A stretch of DNA of 64,000 bases, taken from assembly GCA_015059095.1 (NCBI GenBank), contig SVBA01000001.1, positions 62,001 through 126,000 on the forward strand. Reading direction: 5' to 3'. Below are positions 9,915-19,643 of the stretch, in pieces. This DNA comes from Erysipelotrichaceae bacterium. Lineage in GTDB: Bacteria > Bacillota_I > Bacilli_A > RFN20 > CAG-449. Made by a program: the position numbers and the translations under genes. The notes beneath the pieces were generated by a model. That model saw nothing but the letters and a program-made list of their open reading frames with translations. It had not been told where the DNA came from and searched no databases. Each line of letters starts with the position of its first letter. Position 1 is the first letter of the stretch.

Positions 9915-12089
9915 TTATAAATGTAATACTCTTTCTTTAATTTCTTGAGTTCTACCTTGATTCCAGAATTGAGAACCAATGTATCCACAAGTTCTTCTTG
10001 CGACATTAAGTTTTGATTGATCTCTATTACCACATTTTGGACATTCCCAAACTAATTTTCCATCAGCGTCTTTTACAATTAAAATTTCTCCGTCATATCC
10101 ACATTCTTGACAATAGTCACTCTTAGTATTTAATTCAGCATACATAATGTTATCATAAATAAATTTCATAACATCAAGAACAGCAGGAATGTTATTATTC
10201 ATATTTGGAACTTCAACATAAGAGATTGCTCCACCTGGAGATAATTCTTGGAATTTTGATTCAAATGCTAATTTTGAGAAAGCATCAATTTCTTCTGTAA
10301 CATGAATATGATATGAGTTAGTGATGTAATTTTTATCTGTAACACCTTCAATAATTCCAAATTTCTTTTGTAAAGCTTTAGCAAATTTATATGTTGTTGA
10401 TTCAAGTGGAGTTCCATATAAAGAGAAGTCGATGCGTTCTTTTTTCTTCCAAGTAGCACATGCTTCATTTAATTTCTTCATGATTTTTAATCCTAGTTTT
10501 TCACCTTCTGGATCTGTTAATTTCTTTCCTGATAATTTATATACAGTTTCCCATAAACCAGCATAACCTAAAGAAATTGTAGAATATCCACCATATAATA
10601 ATTTGTCAATTTTTTCACCTTTTTCAAGTCTAGCTAAAGCGCCATATTGCCATAAAATAGGAGCAGCATCAGATAATGTTCCTTTTAATCTATTATGTCT
10701 ACACATTAATGCTCTATAGCATAAATCTAATCTTTCATCTAATATTCTAAAGAAATCATTAACATCAGTCGCAGTACAAGCTGCATCTACTAAATTAATT
10801 GTTACAACACCTTGATTAAATCTACCGTAATATTTTGGCTTTCCATTTTCATCGACATATGGAGTTAAGAAAGATCTACAACCCATACATGTATAACAAT
10901 GTCCATCTCCGTTTTTATCGATTTTTAGTTTTAACATCATTTTTTCAGAAATATAATCTGGAACCATACGTTTTGCAGTACATCTTGCTGATAATTCTGT
11001 TAAATACCAATAAGGAGTTCCTTCTTTAATATTATCTTCTTCTAAAACATAAATTAATTTAGGGAAAGCTGGAGTAATCCATACTCCTTTTTCATTTTTA
11101 ACCCCTTCAATTCTTTGTTTTAATACTTCTTCAATAATCATTGCAAGGTCGTCTCTAGTTCTACCAGCAGGAACTTCATTTAAATACATAAAGACAGTAA
11201 CAAAAGGTGCTTGACCATTAGTTGTCATTAAAGTAACAACTTGATATTGAATAGTTTGACAACCACGTTTAATTTCTTCTCTTACGCGTGATTCAACAAC
11301 TTTCATAATTTGTTCTTCTGTCGCTTCAATTCCATTATCAACAAATTCTTTTCTAACTGTTTTTGTAATCTTTTCTCTAGACACTTGAACAAAAGGTGCT
11401 AAATGAGATAAAGAAATTGATTGACCACCATATTGAGAAGAAGCAACTTGAGCAATAATTTGAGTAGCAATATTACACGCAGTAGCAAAACTGTGTGGTT
11501 TTTCAATCATAGTACCAGAAATTACTGTACCATTTTGTAACATATCTTCTAAATTGATAAGATCACAATTGTGCATATGTTGAGCAAAGTAATCTGCATC
11601 GTGAAAATGAATAACACTTTCTTCGTGTGCTTTTACGATATCTGGAGGTAATAAGAATCTTTTTGTAACATCTTTAGATACTTCTCCTGCCATATAATCT
11701 CTTTGAACACTATTAACAGTAGGGTTCTTATTAGAGTTTTCTTGTTTTACTTCTTCGTTATTACATTCAATCAACGATAAAATTTGAGCATCTGTGGTAT
11801 TTGCTTTTCTAACAAGTGCTCTTTGATAACGATAAGTTACATATTTTCTAGCAAGGTTAAAGAATTTTCTATCCATCAATTCATCTTCAACGATATCTTG
11901 GATTTCTTCAACGTTCAATGCTCTTTTAATATTTTTAATTTTTTTACAAACCGATCCAGCGATTTCATAAATTTCTTCTTCAGAGATTTTATCGTTTCCT
12001 TCAACTGTTTCGTTTGCTCTTTCAATAGCAGAAACGATTTTCTTAATGTCAAATTTAACTTCTGACCCGTTTCTTTTAATAATTTTCAT
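9915..12089 (-). CDS. nrdD: Anaerobic ribonucleoside-triphosphate reductase
   Basis: N-terminal ATP-cone, C-terminal zinc CQECGY...CPKCGNRD and glycyl radical region RRTCGYIGSQFWNQGR. Confidence 0.97.
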   Translation of the reverse strand: MKIIKRNGSEVKFDIKKIVSAIERANETVEGNDKISEEEIYEIAGSVCKKIKNIKRALNVEEIQDIVEDELMDRKFFNLARKYVTYRYQRALVRKANTTDAQILSLIECNNEEVKQENSNKNPTVNSVQRDYMAGEVSKDVTKRFLLPPDIVKAHEESVIHFHDADYFAQHMHNCDLINLEDMLQNGTVISGTMIEKPHSFATACNIATQIIAQVASSQYGGQSISLSHLAPFVQVSREKITKTVRKEFVDNGIEATEEQIMKVVESRVREEIKRGCQTIQYQVVTLMTTNGQAPFVTVFMYLNEVPAGRTRDDLAMIIEEVLKQRIEGVKNEKGVWITPAFPKLIYVLEEDNIKEGTPYWYLTELSARCTAKRMVPDYISEKMMLKLKIDKNGDGHCYTCMGCRSFLTPYVDENGKPKYYGRFNQGVVTINLVDAACTATDVNDFFRILDERLDLCYRALMCRHNRLKGTLSDAAPILWQYGALARLEKGEKIDKLLYGGYSTISLGYAGLWETVYKLSGKKLTDPEGEKLGLKIMKKLNEACATWKKKERIDFSLYGTPLESTTYKFAKALQKKFGIIEGVTDKNYITNSYHIHVTEEIDAFSKLAFESKFQELSPGGAISYVEVPNMNNNIPAVLDVMKFIYDNIMYAELNTKSDYCQECGYDGEILIVKDADGKLVWECPKCGNRDQSKLNVARRTCGYIGSQFWNQGRTQEIKERVLHL

Positions 12090-12099
12090 ATAAACACAC

Positions 12100-12202
12100 C
12101 CTTTTTACTCACAAGACAAAATAGGCGCAAAGAAAAACACGTTATTTCGCTTTTGTTCTCTTTTACTCGACGCGATTATTCTGCGTTCTTGGTGAGTAGA
12201 TA
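12100..12202 (-). promoter_or_regulatory. Candidate structured 5' leader of nrdD
   Basis: Minus strand TACTCAC(C)AAG ... CTTGTGAGTA long-range pairing brackets the leader; -35/-10-like TTGTTT-N16-TATGAT places the TSS near its 5' edge. Confidence 0.5.
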
Positions 12203-12223
12203 AAATATATCATATTAAGATAA

Positions 12224-12239
12224 ATATTGTAAACAATAT
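12224..12239. promoter_or_regulatory. Operator-like inverted repeat ATATTGT-N2-ACAATAT overlapping the putative nrdD -35
   Basis: Perfect 7-bp inverted repeat with 2-nt spacer. Confidence 0.5.
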
Positions 12240-12450
12240 AATGAAAAATTTTTAATGTAAATTACTGAAAGTATTTTCTTAACTTTCTACTTGATTTTTC
12301 TTTTTCCTACTTTGAGTTTACTTTTCTTATTTTCACCCTTTTTCTATGTATCCTAAATCGGCTTTTTTCGAACTTGTTTATCTTATTTTCTAAATTTTTG
12401 AATGAAAATTTCATGAAAACAATTTTACAAGGTTTTTTAGAAAACTTTTT

Positions 12451-12804
12451 TCATTCAGAAAAAGTGATTATTTCGTTTGTTCCAATTGACACAATAAAAT
12501 TTTTATTTATTACAAACAAGTGGACCTCTTTATTATATATATCAAAGTATGTTAAAGAATATGCTATTAAATATTCTTTTTTTGTTTCTTCTTTTAATTC
12601 TACTTCTAGAATAATAACTTCCTTATTTTCGATATCTATAACTTCTATATATTCATTTTCAATTATACTAATAGGATATTTTATTTCTTTTTCTTTATTT
12701 AAAGAATAATAAACAACGCTTGTTAGTATATAACTACCCATAACCAACAAAACAATAAAACCAATTATTTTGATAATTTTATAAAGCTTAACAAAAAAAG
12801 TCAT
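12451..12804 (-). CDS. Small membrane-anchored protein, unknown function
   Basis: 117 aa with N-terminal TM segment IIGFIVLLVMGSYILTSVVYYSL; collinear with neighbours; SD AGAGGTG. Confidence 0.6.
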   Translation of the reverse strand: MTFFVKLYKIIKIIGFIVLLVMGSYILTSVVYYSLNKEKEIKYPISIIENEYIEVIDIENKEVIILEVELKEETKKEYLIAYSLTYFDIYNKEVHLFVINKNFIVSIGTNEIITFSE

Positions 12805-12837
12805 AAGACACCTCTTATGACTATTATTGCCTATAAT

Positions 12838-13299
12838 TTATTTATTACGCTTTTTTTTAAAATAATTAGATATCAAAGAAGAACATTCGTTTTTTAAAAC
12901 GCCTTTAATAACGTCAGGATAATGATTTAATTTTTCTTTATATAAATCAAAATTTCCTCCAAGAGCGCCTCCTTTAAGATCATCTGCTCCAAATACTACT
13001 CTTTTTATCCTTGCTTGATAGATTGCACCTGCACACATCGCACAAGGTTCTAAAGTAACATATATTTCACAGTCCACCAATCGCCAAGAGTTAAGTTTTT
13101 TACAAGCCTTTTTTATTGCTACTATTTCTGCGTGTTCTGTAACATCTTGTTTTTTTTCTCTTAAATTATGACCTCTAGCAATGATTTTATCATCTTTTAC
13201 AATTACACACCCAATAGGTACTTCGTCTATTAAAAGTGCTTTTTTAGCTTCTTTTAAGGCTAATTTGATAAATTTTTCTTCTTTTGTCATTTTCTTCAC
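12838..13299 (-). CDS. tadA: tRNA-specific adenosine deaminase
   Basis: HAEIVAIKKACK and PCAMCAGAIYQARIKRVVFGA deaminase motifs; next to ffs. Confidence 0.96.
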   Translation of the reverse strand: MKKMTKEEKFIKLALKEAKKALLIDEVPIGCVIVKDDKIIARGHNLREKKQDVTEHAEIVAIKKACKKLNSWRLVDCEIYVTLEPCAMCAGAIYQARIKRVVFGADDLKGGALGGNFDLYKEKLNHYPDVIKGVLKNECSSLISNYFKKKRNK

Positions 13300-13310
13300 C
13301 TAAATAAAAA

Positions 13311-13386
13311 CCACCGCACATGTGAGATCAGTTTAAAGCTGCTACCTCCCGGTCCTGACTTGGTTCGCCTACTCCCATCGCGATGG
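13311..13386 (-). ncRNA. ffs: Signal recognition particle RNA, small bacterial type
   Basis: Minus strand GUCAGGACCGGGAGGUAGCAGC domain IV signature; closing stem CCAUCGC/GCGGUGG; tadA-ffs synteny. Confidence 0.92.
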
Positions 13387-13462
13387 CAAATATATTATAT
13401 ATATTATTTCGTTTTTTGTAAAGAAGAAAAAAGACAAGCTTTAAACGCTTGTCTGTCTTTTT

Positions 13463-14515
13463 TTAGAAACTTGATGCGTCGTAGAATCCTTTAGCTACAT
13501 CGATATCACTAGATTGTTTGACTACATTAGAATCCCATGCTTTTAAATTAGAAATAGTATATCCTTTAGGGAACAGCGCTAATAAGAATCCTTTAGCACC
13601 AACTTTTGTTGCATCAAACAATAAAGTTCCGTCTCTTAATTCATAGTCTTTTGTCCAAGTAGATGCTGTATCCCAATACCAAATATATACTTCATAATTT
13701 TCAAAATATGTTGGATTAACGTTAACAACATTTACATATCCTTCTACTAATTTTAGTTTAGTATAGTACATTGTTTTTTCTTTTTTATGTTCACCATTTT
13801 CTACAACAATTTTAACTTTTGTTGTTTCTTCTGCTTTTGCATTTTCACCAATAGTAATTTTAACACTATTTGTGAATTCTACTTTTTCTCCATCATCAAT
13901 TTGATAATATGCTTTTTCTGCGTTACTTGCTTTTAAAGTTAAATCTAATTTATTTGCATACATAGTTGATGGAGTTGAGAAAGAATATGTAGGTCTTGGT
14001 GTACAAGGAGTCAAAGTTAATACTACAATTCCGTTTGATTCAAAAGCAATTTTTGCTTGTTTGTTTCTTACTTCGTATTTAGTACCAGTAATAGAATCGT
14101 AATAATCTCCATCTGGCAAATTCTCAAAAGTAATATCTAGTTCACATTTTTTTGTTGAAGTATCTACAATAACTGCTCCAAAATCATTTTCTGAATATCT
14201 TTCAATTGATAAAGCTGTATCCCCTTGTTTAATCAACTTTTCTTCTGCTCCTACAAATCTATTGTGGAATCTATTAATGCATGCAGTAAATTCGTCACTC
14301 CATAAAGTGGAACCTTCTTTACCCATTTCTCCAGCCTCATTAGGTCTAGCAAAGAATAATGCTGTTGCGTCTTTTCTTGCTGCCGCAATTGCCCAAGCAC
14401 GTTGAATACGTTTGTCTCCAGGAGGGGTTCCTCCTCCTTCATAAGTATCATGAGATTCTGCCCATAATACTAATTTGCTTGGTTCACATTTTTTTTCCGT
14501 AAGTTTGGTTAACAA
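13463..14515 (-). CDS. GH13 alpha-amylase, C-terminal part (plus probable carbohydrate-binding region), +1 frame relative to 14484..15443
   Basis: LVLWAESHDTYEG catalytic motif, then beta-rich C-terminus; joined to the upstream ORF if one A is removed from the A8 tract. Confidence 0.8.
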   Translation of the reverse strand: MLTKLTEKKCEPSKLVLWAESHDTYEGGGTPPGDKRIQRAWAIAAARKDATALFFARPNEAGEMGKEGSTLWSDEFTACINRFHNRFVGAEEKLIKQGDTALSIERYSENDFGAVIVDTSTKKCELDITFENLPDGDYYDSITGTKYEVRNKQAKIAFESNGIVVLTLTPCTPRPTYSFSTPSTMYANKLDLTLKASNAEKAYYQIDDGEKVEFTNSVKITIGENAKAEETTKVKIVVENGEHKKEKTMYYTKLKLVEGYVNVVNVNPTYFENYEVYIWYWDTASTWTKDYELRDGTLLFDATKVGAKGFLLALFPKGYTISNLKAWDSNVVKQSSDIDVAKGFYDASSF

Positions 14516-15443
14516 TTTCGCCTACTCTTTTTGTTCCTACACTGTTAATTAAACCTGATCCATATGAATTATCAGTAACTGCAAAATATTTATCTGTATA
14601 AATACTTAGTTGTCTGCCGTTTTCACAATCGTTTAAAATTTCTCCATACGCGTATAATGTGTCGCCTGTTTTTTCTTTATAATAAGTTTTAGCAACTTCT
14701 AATGTATTATCCCAAAAAGATGAAGCACAATTTCCATCGCTTGGAGTTTCAATATGTTTTGCAGCATCAAATCTAAAACCATCAACACCAATATCAATAC
14801 ATTCTTTTAATAAAGATAACGCTCTTTCTTGAACATATGGATTCCCGGTATTTAAATCTGGTAACCCATTATAACAGTGGGTTGTATTTTGTATTCCTGT
14901 TGGCTCAGTAATATGATGAAACATTGTTGCTCTTTCTTCATAAATTTTTGGTTCATATGTTTTTACTTCTGGATCAACTTCAGGGTCTCCCCATTCGTCT
15001 AATCCACCTGTTGTTGCCATATGATTAAATACGATATCACAAATAATTTTAATACCATATTTATCAGCTTCTTCACAAAGTTCTTTTAATTCTTCTTTAG
15101 TACCAATAGTTGAAGAAGTTGCGATTGAGAAACTAACCGGTTGATACAAACTCCACCAGTTAGCACCCCCTCCTTTTGGTTGTTGAACAGGAGAAGTTTG
15201 AACTGTAGTATATCCTGCTTCTTTAATAGAAGGTAAGTTTTCTTTAATTGTATTAAAAGACCAGTTAAAAGCATGTAAGATTACTCCATCTTGAGAATAT
15301 GAAGCTAATTTGTCTTCATATTGAATAGGACCAACCAATGAAGGTTCGTTAGAAGAACCTAAACTCGAACTATTATTTGTACAGCCTACTAATGTAGAAA
15401 ATAAAATTGCTGAACAAAACAAGAAAAGTGCCTTTTTTTTCAT
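14484..15443 (-). CDS. GH13 alpha-amylase lipoprotein, N-terminal part
   Basis: Lipobox STLVGC; IICDIVFNH, GVDGFRFDAAKHIE, YGEILND GH13 motifs; stops just after the A8 tract. Confidence 0.85.
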   Translation of the reverse strand: MKKKALFLFCSAILFSTLVGCTNNSSSLGSSNEPSLVGPIQYEDKLASYSQDGVILHAFNWSFNTIKENLPSIKEAGYTTVQTSPVQQPKGGGANWWSLYQPVSFSIATSSTIGTKEELKELCEEADKYGIKIICDIVFNHMATTGGLDEWGDPEVDPEVKTYEPKIYEERATMFHHITEPTGIQNTTHCYNGLPDLNTGNPYVQERALSLLKECIDIGVDGFRFDAAKHIETPSDGNCASSFWDNTLEVAKTYYKEKTGDTLYAYGEILNDCENGRQLSIYTDKYFAVTDNSYGSGLINSVGTKRVGEIVNQTYGKKM

Positions 15444-15460
15444 AAAATCTACCTCTTTTA

Positions 15461-16741
15461 CTAAGGTTTAATTACCTTTGTTCCACCCATATATGGCCAT
15501 AAAACTTCTGGAACATCAATTGAACCATCTTCATTTAAGAAGTTTTCAAGCACTGCGATTAACATTCTTGGTGGAGCTACTACTGTGTTATTTAATGTAT
15601 GAGCATAGTAGTTACCTTTTTCACCTTTAATTCTAATACCTAATCTTCTTGCTTGAGCATCACCTAAATTAGAACAAGAACCAACTTCGAAATATTTCTT
15701 TTGTCTTGGAGACCAAGCTTCTACATCATACGATTTAACTTTTAAGTCTGCTAAATCGCCTGAACAACATTCAATAGTTCTTACTGGAATTCCCATTGAA
15801 GTAAAAATTTCTACTGTATAAGAATATAATTTTTCAAACCAATTCATTGAATCTTCTGGTTCACAAACTACGATCATTTCTTGTTTTTCAAATTGGTGAA
15901 TTCTATAAATTCCTCTTTCTTCAATACCATGCGCTCCTTTTTCTTTTCTAAAACATGGTGAATATGAAGTTAAAGTAATTGGTAATTTATCTTTTGGAGT
16001 AATTGTATCGATAAATCTACCGATCATAGAGTGTTCTGAAGTACCGATTAAATATAAATCTTCTCCTTCAATTTTATACATCATATTTTCCATTTCAGCA
16101 AAAGACATAACGCCTGTTACAACATTGCTTCTAATCATGAATGGAGGAATACAATATGTAAATCCTTTGTTGATCATAAAGTCTCTAGCGTAAGCAATTA
16201 CTGCTTCGTGTAATCTAGCAATATCTCCTAAAAGATAATAGAACCCATTACCTGCTACTTTTCTAGCAGCATCTAAATCAATACCATGAACTTTTTCGAT
16301 AATATCTAAATGATATGGAATATCAAATCCTTTTTCCCATGGTTTGATATATACTTGTCTTTCTACGTTTTCAGAATCATCTTTTCCTAAAGGAACACTT
16401 GGATCAATAATATTTGGAATAGTCATCATAATTTTCTTTAATTCTTCTGACAATTTTCCTTCTTCTTCTTCAATCCCTACTAATTGGTTATTAATTTCTA
16501 CAACTCTTGCTTTAATTGCATTTGCTTCTTCAATTTTCTTTTCTCTCATTAATAAACCAATTTTAGAAGAACTAGAGTTACGTTCTGCTCTTAAATCACC
16601 ACTTTGTTGTTTTAATTGACGAATTTTAATATCTAATTCAATAGCTTCATCAACTAAAGGTAATTTGTGGTCTTGAAATTTCTTTTTGATGTTTTCTTTT
16701 ACTAATTCTTTGTTTTCTCTTACAAATTTAATGTCTAACAT
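15461..16741 (-). CDS. serS: Serine--tRNA ligase
   Basis: MLDIKFVRENKELVKENIKKK; class II motifs; T-box upstream; ORF-track extension to 16816 runs into the T-box. Confidence 0.97.
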   Translation of the reverse strand: MLDIKFVRENKELVKENIKKKFQDHKLPLVDEAIELDIKIRQLKQQSGDLRAERNSSSSKIGLLMREKKIEEANAIKARVVEINNQLVGIEEEEGKLSEELKKIMMTIPNIIDPSVPLGKDDSENVERQVYIKPWEKGFDIPYHLDIIEKVHGIDLDAARKVAGNGFYYLLGDIARLHEAVIAYARDFMINKGFTYCIPPFMIRSNVVTGVMSFAEMENMMYKIEGEDLYLIGTSEHSMIGRFIDTITPKDKLPITLTSYSPCFRKEKGAHGIEERGIYRIHQFEKQEMIVVCEPEDSMNWFEKLYSYTVEIFTSMGIPVRTIECCSGDLADLKVKSYDVEAWSPRQKKYFEVGSCSNLGDAQARRLGIRIKGEKGNYYAHTLNNTVVAPPRMLIAVLENFLNEDGSIDVPEVLWPYMGGTKVIKP

Positions 16742-16756
16742 TTTTTTCTCCTTTCC

Positions 16757-16985
16757 ATTAAAAAATCCCTTGGTTAAAACACCAAGGGACGAAATCTTTT
16801 CCGCGTTGCCACCCAAGTTACAATAATAATTATTGTCTCTTCATTATTAACTTTAACGCAGTCAACGGAAGTATTACCTTCATCCTAAAGGGTGGACTTC
16901 ATTAGATTATATTGTTGTTTTACACCTTCCAACAACTCTCTATAAATAATTATCTAATTACTCTTCCTTATCATCGGACAATATA
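16757..16985 (-). promoter_or_regulatory. T-box leader of serS
   Basis: Minus strand GGGTGGCAACGCGG T-box sequence, AGAGAG...GGAAGGTG stem I elements, candidate TCC specifier (GAAG-TCC-ACC), terminator CCCTTGGTGTTTTAACCAAGGGATTTTTT. Confidence 0.93.
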
Positions 16986-17006
16986 ATTTTAATCTTAGAT
17001 TAATAA

Positions 17007-19628
17007 TTATTCAACATTTTCTTTTGTTTCTTCAAGAGCATCAGGAGTAACTACTTCTTCTACTTCTTTTACTTCTTCATTAACTGGTTCAGTAGAAATT
17101 TCTTCTACTTCTTCAGCATGAGGAACAATTGTTAAGGAAACAACGGATTCTTTATCTTTGATATTAATAATTTTTACACCTTGAGTGTTACGTCCTGCGA
17201 CTTTAACTTCTCCTAACCAAGTTCTAATTACAATACCTGCTTTAGTAATGATCATAACATCTTCATCACCATTTACTGCTTTAGTAGCAATAATATTACC
17301 TGTTTTTTCTGTCATGTTCATTGTAATGACACCTTTTGTACCTCTTGAAGTTAATCTATAATCTTCAAGTGGAGAAATCTTACCATATCCTTTTTCAGAA
17401 ATAACTAAGATCTTATCTCCTTCAGAAGATGTCGTTAAAGAAATTGCTTCTGCATCATCTACAAGTTCAATACCTTTAACACCTGCTGCGCTTCTTCCCA
17501 TCAATCTAACTGTTGTTTCTGGGAATTTAACCATCTTACCATTACTTGATGCAATAGAAATCAATTCGTTTCCTGAAGTTAATTTAACTGCTAATAATTC
17601 ATCATCCTCTCTTAATACGATAGCTTTCTTACCGTTTTGACGAATCGAGATAAATTCAGTAATTGGTGTACGTTTTACAATACCTTTCTTTGTTGCAAAG
17701 AATAATGAATGTTCGTCAGTAGCGTCATCAATATGAATAATTGATTGAACTTTTTCATCGCTCTCTAAATTTAACAAGTTAACAACTGGTAACCCTTTGC
17801 TGTTTTTTGAATAGAAAGGAACTTCATAACCTCTAATTCTATAAACTTTACCATATGAAGTGAAGAACAATAAATCAGTATGAGTTTTAGAATAAACAAT
17901 TTGTTCTACTACGTCATCAGAATGAGTAGACATACCTCTTACACCTTTTCCACCTCTATGTTGCATTTTGAATGAGTCTGGATCTTGACGTTTAATATAA
18001 CCACTCTTTGTTAAAGTGATAATGATATCTTCTTCTGGAATTAAATCTTCGTCATCAATTTGTGCTAATTGATTTGAGATTTCACTTCTTCTCTTATCAC
18101 CATATTTGTTCTTAATTTCTTCTAATTCATCAACAACGATATCAACAACTTTTTGATGATCAGCTAAGATTGCTCTTAGTTCAGAAATTAGTTCTCTTAA
18201 TTTTGAGATTTCTGCGGAAATCGCGTCTCTTTCTAATCCAACAAGTCTTGCTAATCTCATATCTAAAATAGCTTTAACTTGTAAATCAGAGAAATTAAAT
18301 CTTTCCATCAATCTATTACGAGCAATTTCAGTTGATTTACTACTTCTAATAATTTGAACTGTTTCATCAATATTATCAATCGCTGTAATTAAACCTTCTA
18401 AAATGTGTAAAGAATGTTCTGCTTGTTTTAAATCGTATCTAGTTCTTCTTTCAATAACATCACATTGATGATCTAAATATCTTTTTAAAACTTCTGTAAT
18501 AGGAAGAACTTTTGGTTCTCCTTGATCAACAACTAACATGATAATTCCATAATTAACTTGAAGTTGTGTGTTTTTATATAAATGATTTAAGATTACTTCT
18601 GGAACAACATCTTTTCTTAATTCGATAACAACTCTAATACCTTCTTTATTAGATTCATCTCTTAAAGCTGTGATACCATCAATAATTTTTTCTCTAACTA
18701 ATCTTCCGATTGTTTCTACCATGTTTGCTTTATTGACTTGGTAAGGAATTTCTGTTACTACGATTCTATTTTTATCTCCACTCATTGATTCAATATGGGT
18801 TTTAGATCGTAATGTAATTGATCCTGTACCTGTTTCATAAGCTTCTCTAATACCTTGTTTACCTAAGATAATTCCTCCTGTTGGGAAGTCTGGACCAAAT
18901 AAATAAGAATCCATAATTTCACTTGGAGTTAAGTTAGGATCTTTAGCAATGGCTTGTACTGCATTAATAACTTCTACTAAGTTATGTGGAGGAATGTTAG
19001 TTGCCATACCTACTGCAATACCTGATGATCCATTTACTAATAAGTTAGGAATTCTAGAAGGAAGAACTAATGGTTCTTGTTCTTCTCCGTCGTAGTTATC
19101 AACAAAGTCTACTGTATCTTTTTTGATATCTCTAACCATTTCTAAAGCAATTTTTGACATTCTTGCTTCAGTATAACGCATTGCTGCTGCACCATCACCA
19201 TCGATCGAACCAAAGTTACCGTGCCCATCAACTAAAGGGTATCTAGTGTTGAATGGTTGAGCAAGTCTTACTAATGCACTATAGATTGAAGAGTCACCGT
19301 GAGGGTGATAACGACCCATGACATCCCCAACTGTACGAGCAGATTTTTTATGAGGTTTATCTGGAGTATTTCCCATTTCTCTCATGCCATAAACAATTCT
19401 TCTATGAACTGGTTTTAAACCATCTCTAACATCTGGTAAAGCACGAGATACGATAACTGACATTGCATAATCTAAGAAATCTTTTTTTACTTCATTTACA
19501 ATTTCTTTTTCGATTAAAGCAGGAACTATACCTTCTTCAATACCTTCAATTTCTTCTTCATCTTCAGGAGTTTCTTCGACTTCTTGTTCTTCTAATTCTT
19601 CTTCGTTTAAAAAATCTTTTTCTAACAT
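17007..19628 (-). CDS. gyrA: DNA gyrase subunit A
   Basis: [26 protein letters not shown]; start at MLEKDFL after GGAGTGAG SD. Confidence 0.98.
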   Translation of the reverse strand: MLEKDFLNEEELEEQEVEETPEDEEEIEGIEEGIVPALIEKEIVNEVKKDFLDYAMSVIVSRALPDVRDGLKPVHRRIVYGMREMGNTPDKPHKKSARTVGDVMGRYHPHGDSSIYSALVRLAQPFNTRYPLVDGHGNFGSIDGDGAAAMRYTEARMSKIALEMVRDIKKDTVDFVDNYDGEEQEPLVLPSRIPNLLVNGSSGIAVGMATNIPPHNLVEVINAVQAIAKDPNLTPSEIMDSYLFGPDFPTGGIILGKQGIREAYETGTGSITLRSKTHIESMSGDKNRIVVTEIPYQVNKANMVETIGRLVREKIIDGITALRDESNKEGIRVVIELRKDVVPEVILNHLYKNTQLQVNYGIIMLVVDQGEPKVLPITEVLKRYLDHQCDVIERRTRYDLKQAEHSLHILEGLITAIDNIDETVQIIRSSKSTEIARNRLMERFNFSDLQVKAILDMRLARLVGLERDAISAEISKLRELISELRAILADHQKVVDIVVDELEEIKNKYGDKRRSEISNQLAQIDDEDLIPEEDIIITLTKSGYIKRQDPDSFKMQHRGGKGVRGMSTHSDDVVEQIVYSKTHTDLLFFTSYGKVYRIRGYEVPFYSKNSKGLPVVNLLNLESDEKVQSIIHIDDATDEHSLFFATKKGIVKRTPITEFISIRQNGKKAIVLREDDELLAVKLTSGNELISIASSNGKMVKFPETTVRLMGRSAAGVKGIELVDDAEAISLTTSSEGDKILVISEKGYGKISPLEDYRLTSRGTKGVITMNMTEKTGNIIATKAVNGDEDVMIITKAGIVIRTWLGEVKVAGRNTQGVKIINIKDKESVVSLTIVPHAEEVEEISTEPVNEEVKEVEEVVTPDALEETKENVE

Positions 19629-19643
19629 AAATCTCACTCCTTT

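Noticed and set aside
12374-12709. Plus-strand 111-aa ORF
   Set aside because: Antisense to the better supported 12451..12804 gene, which has SD, TM segment and collinear context; Phe/Ser-rich shadow composition
13311-13386. tRNA-like reading because of ggttcg and short stem-rich sequence
   Set aside because: Matches SRP RNA domain IV and tadA-ffs context; no cloverleaf
16742-16816. N-terminal extension of SerS in the ORF track (MGGNAEKISSLGVLTKGFFNGKEKK)
   Set aside because: It is translation of the T-box antitermination/terminator region; the real start is at 16741
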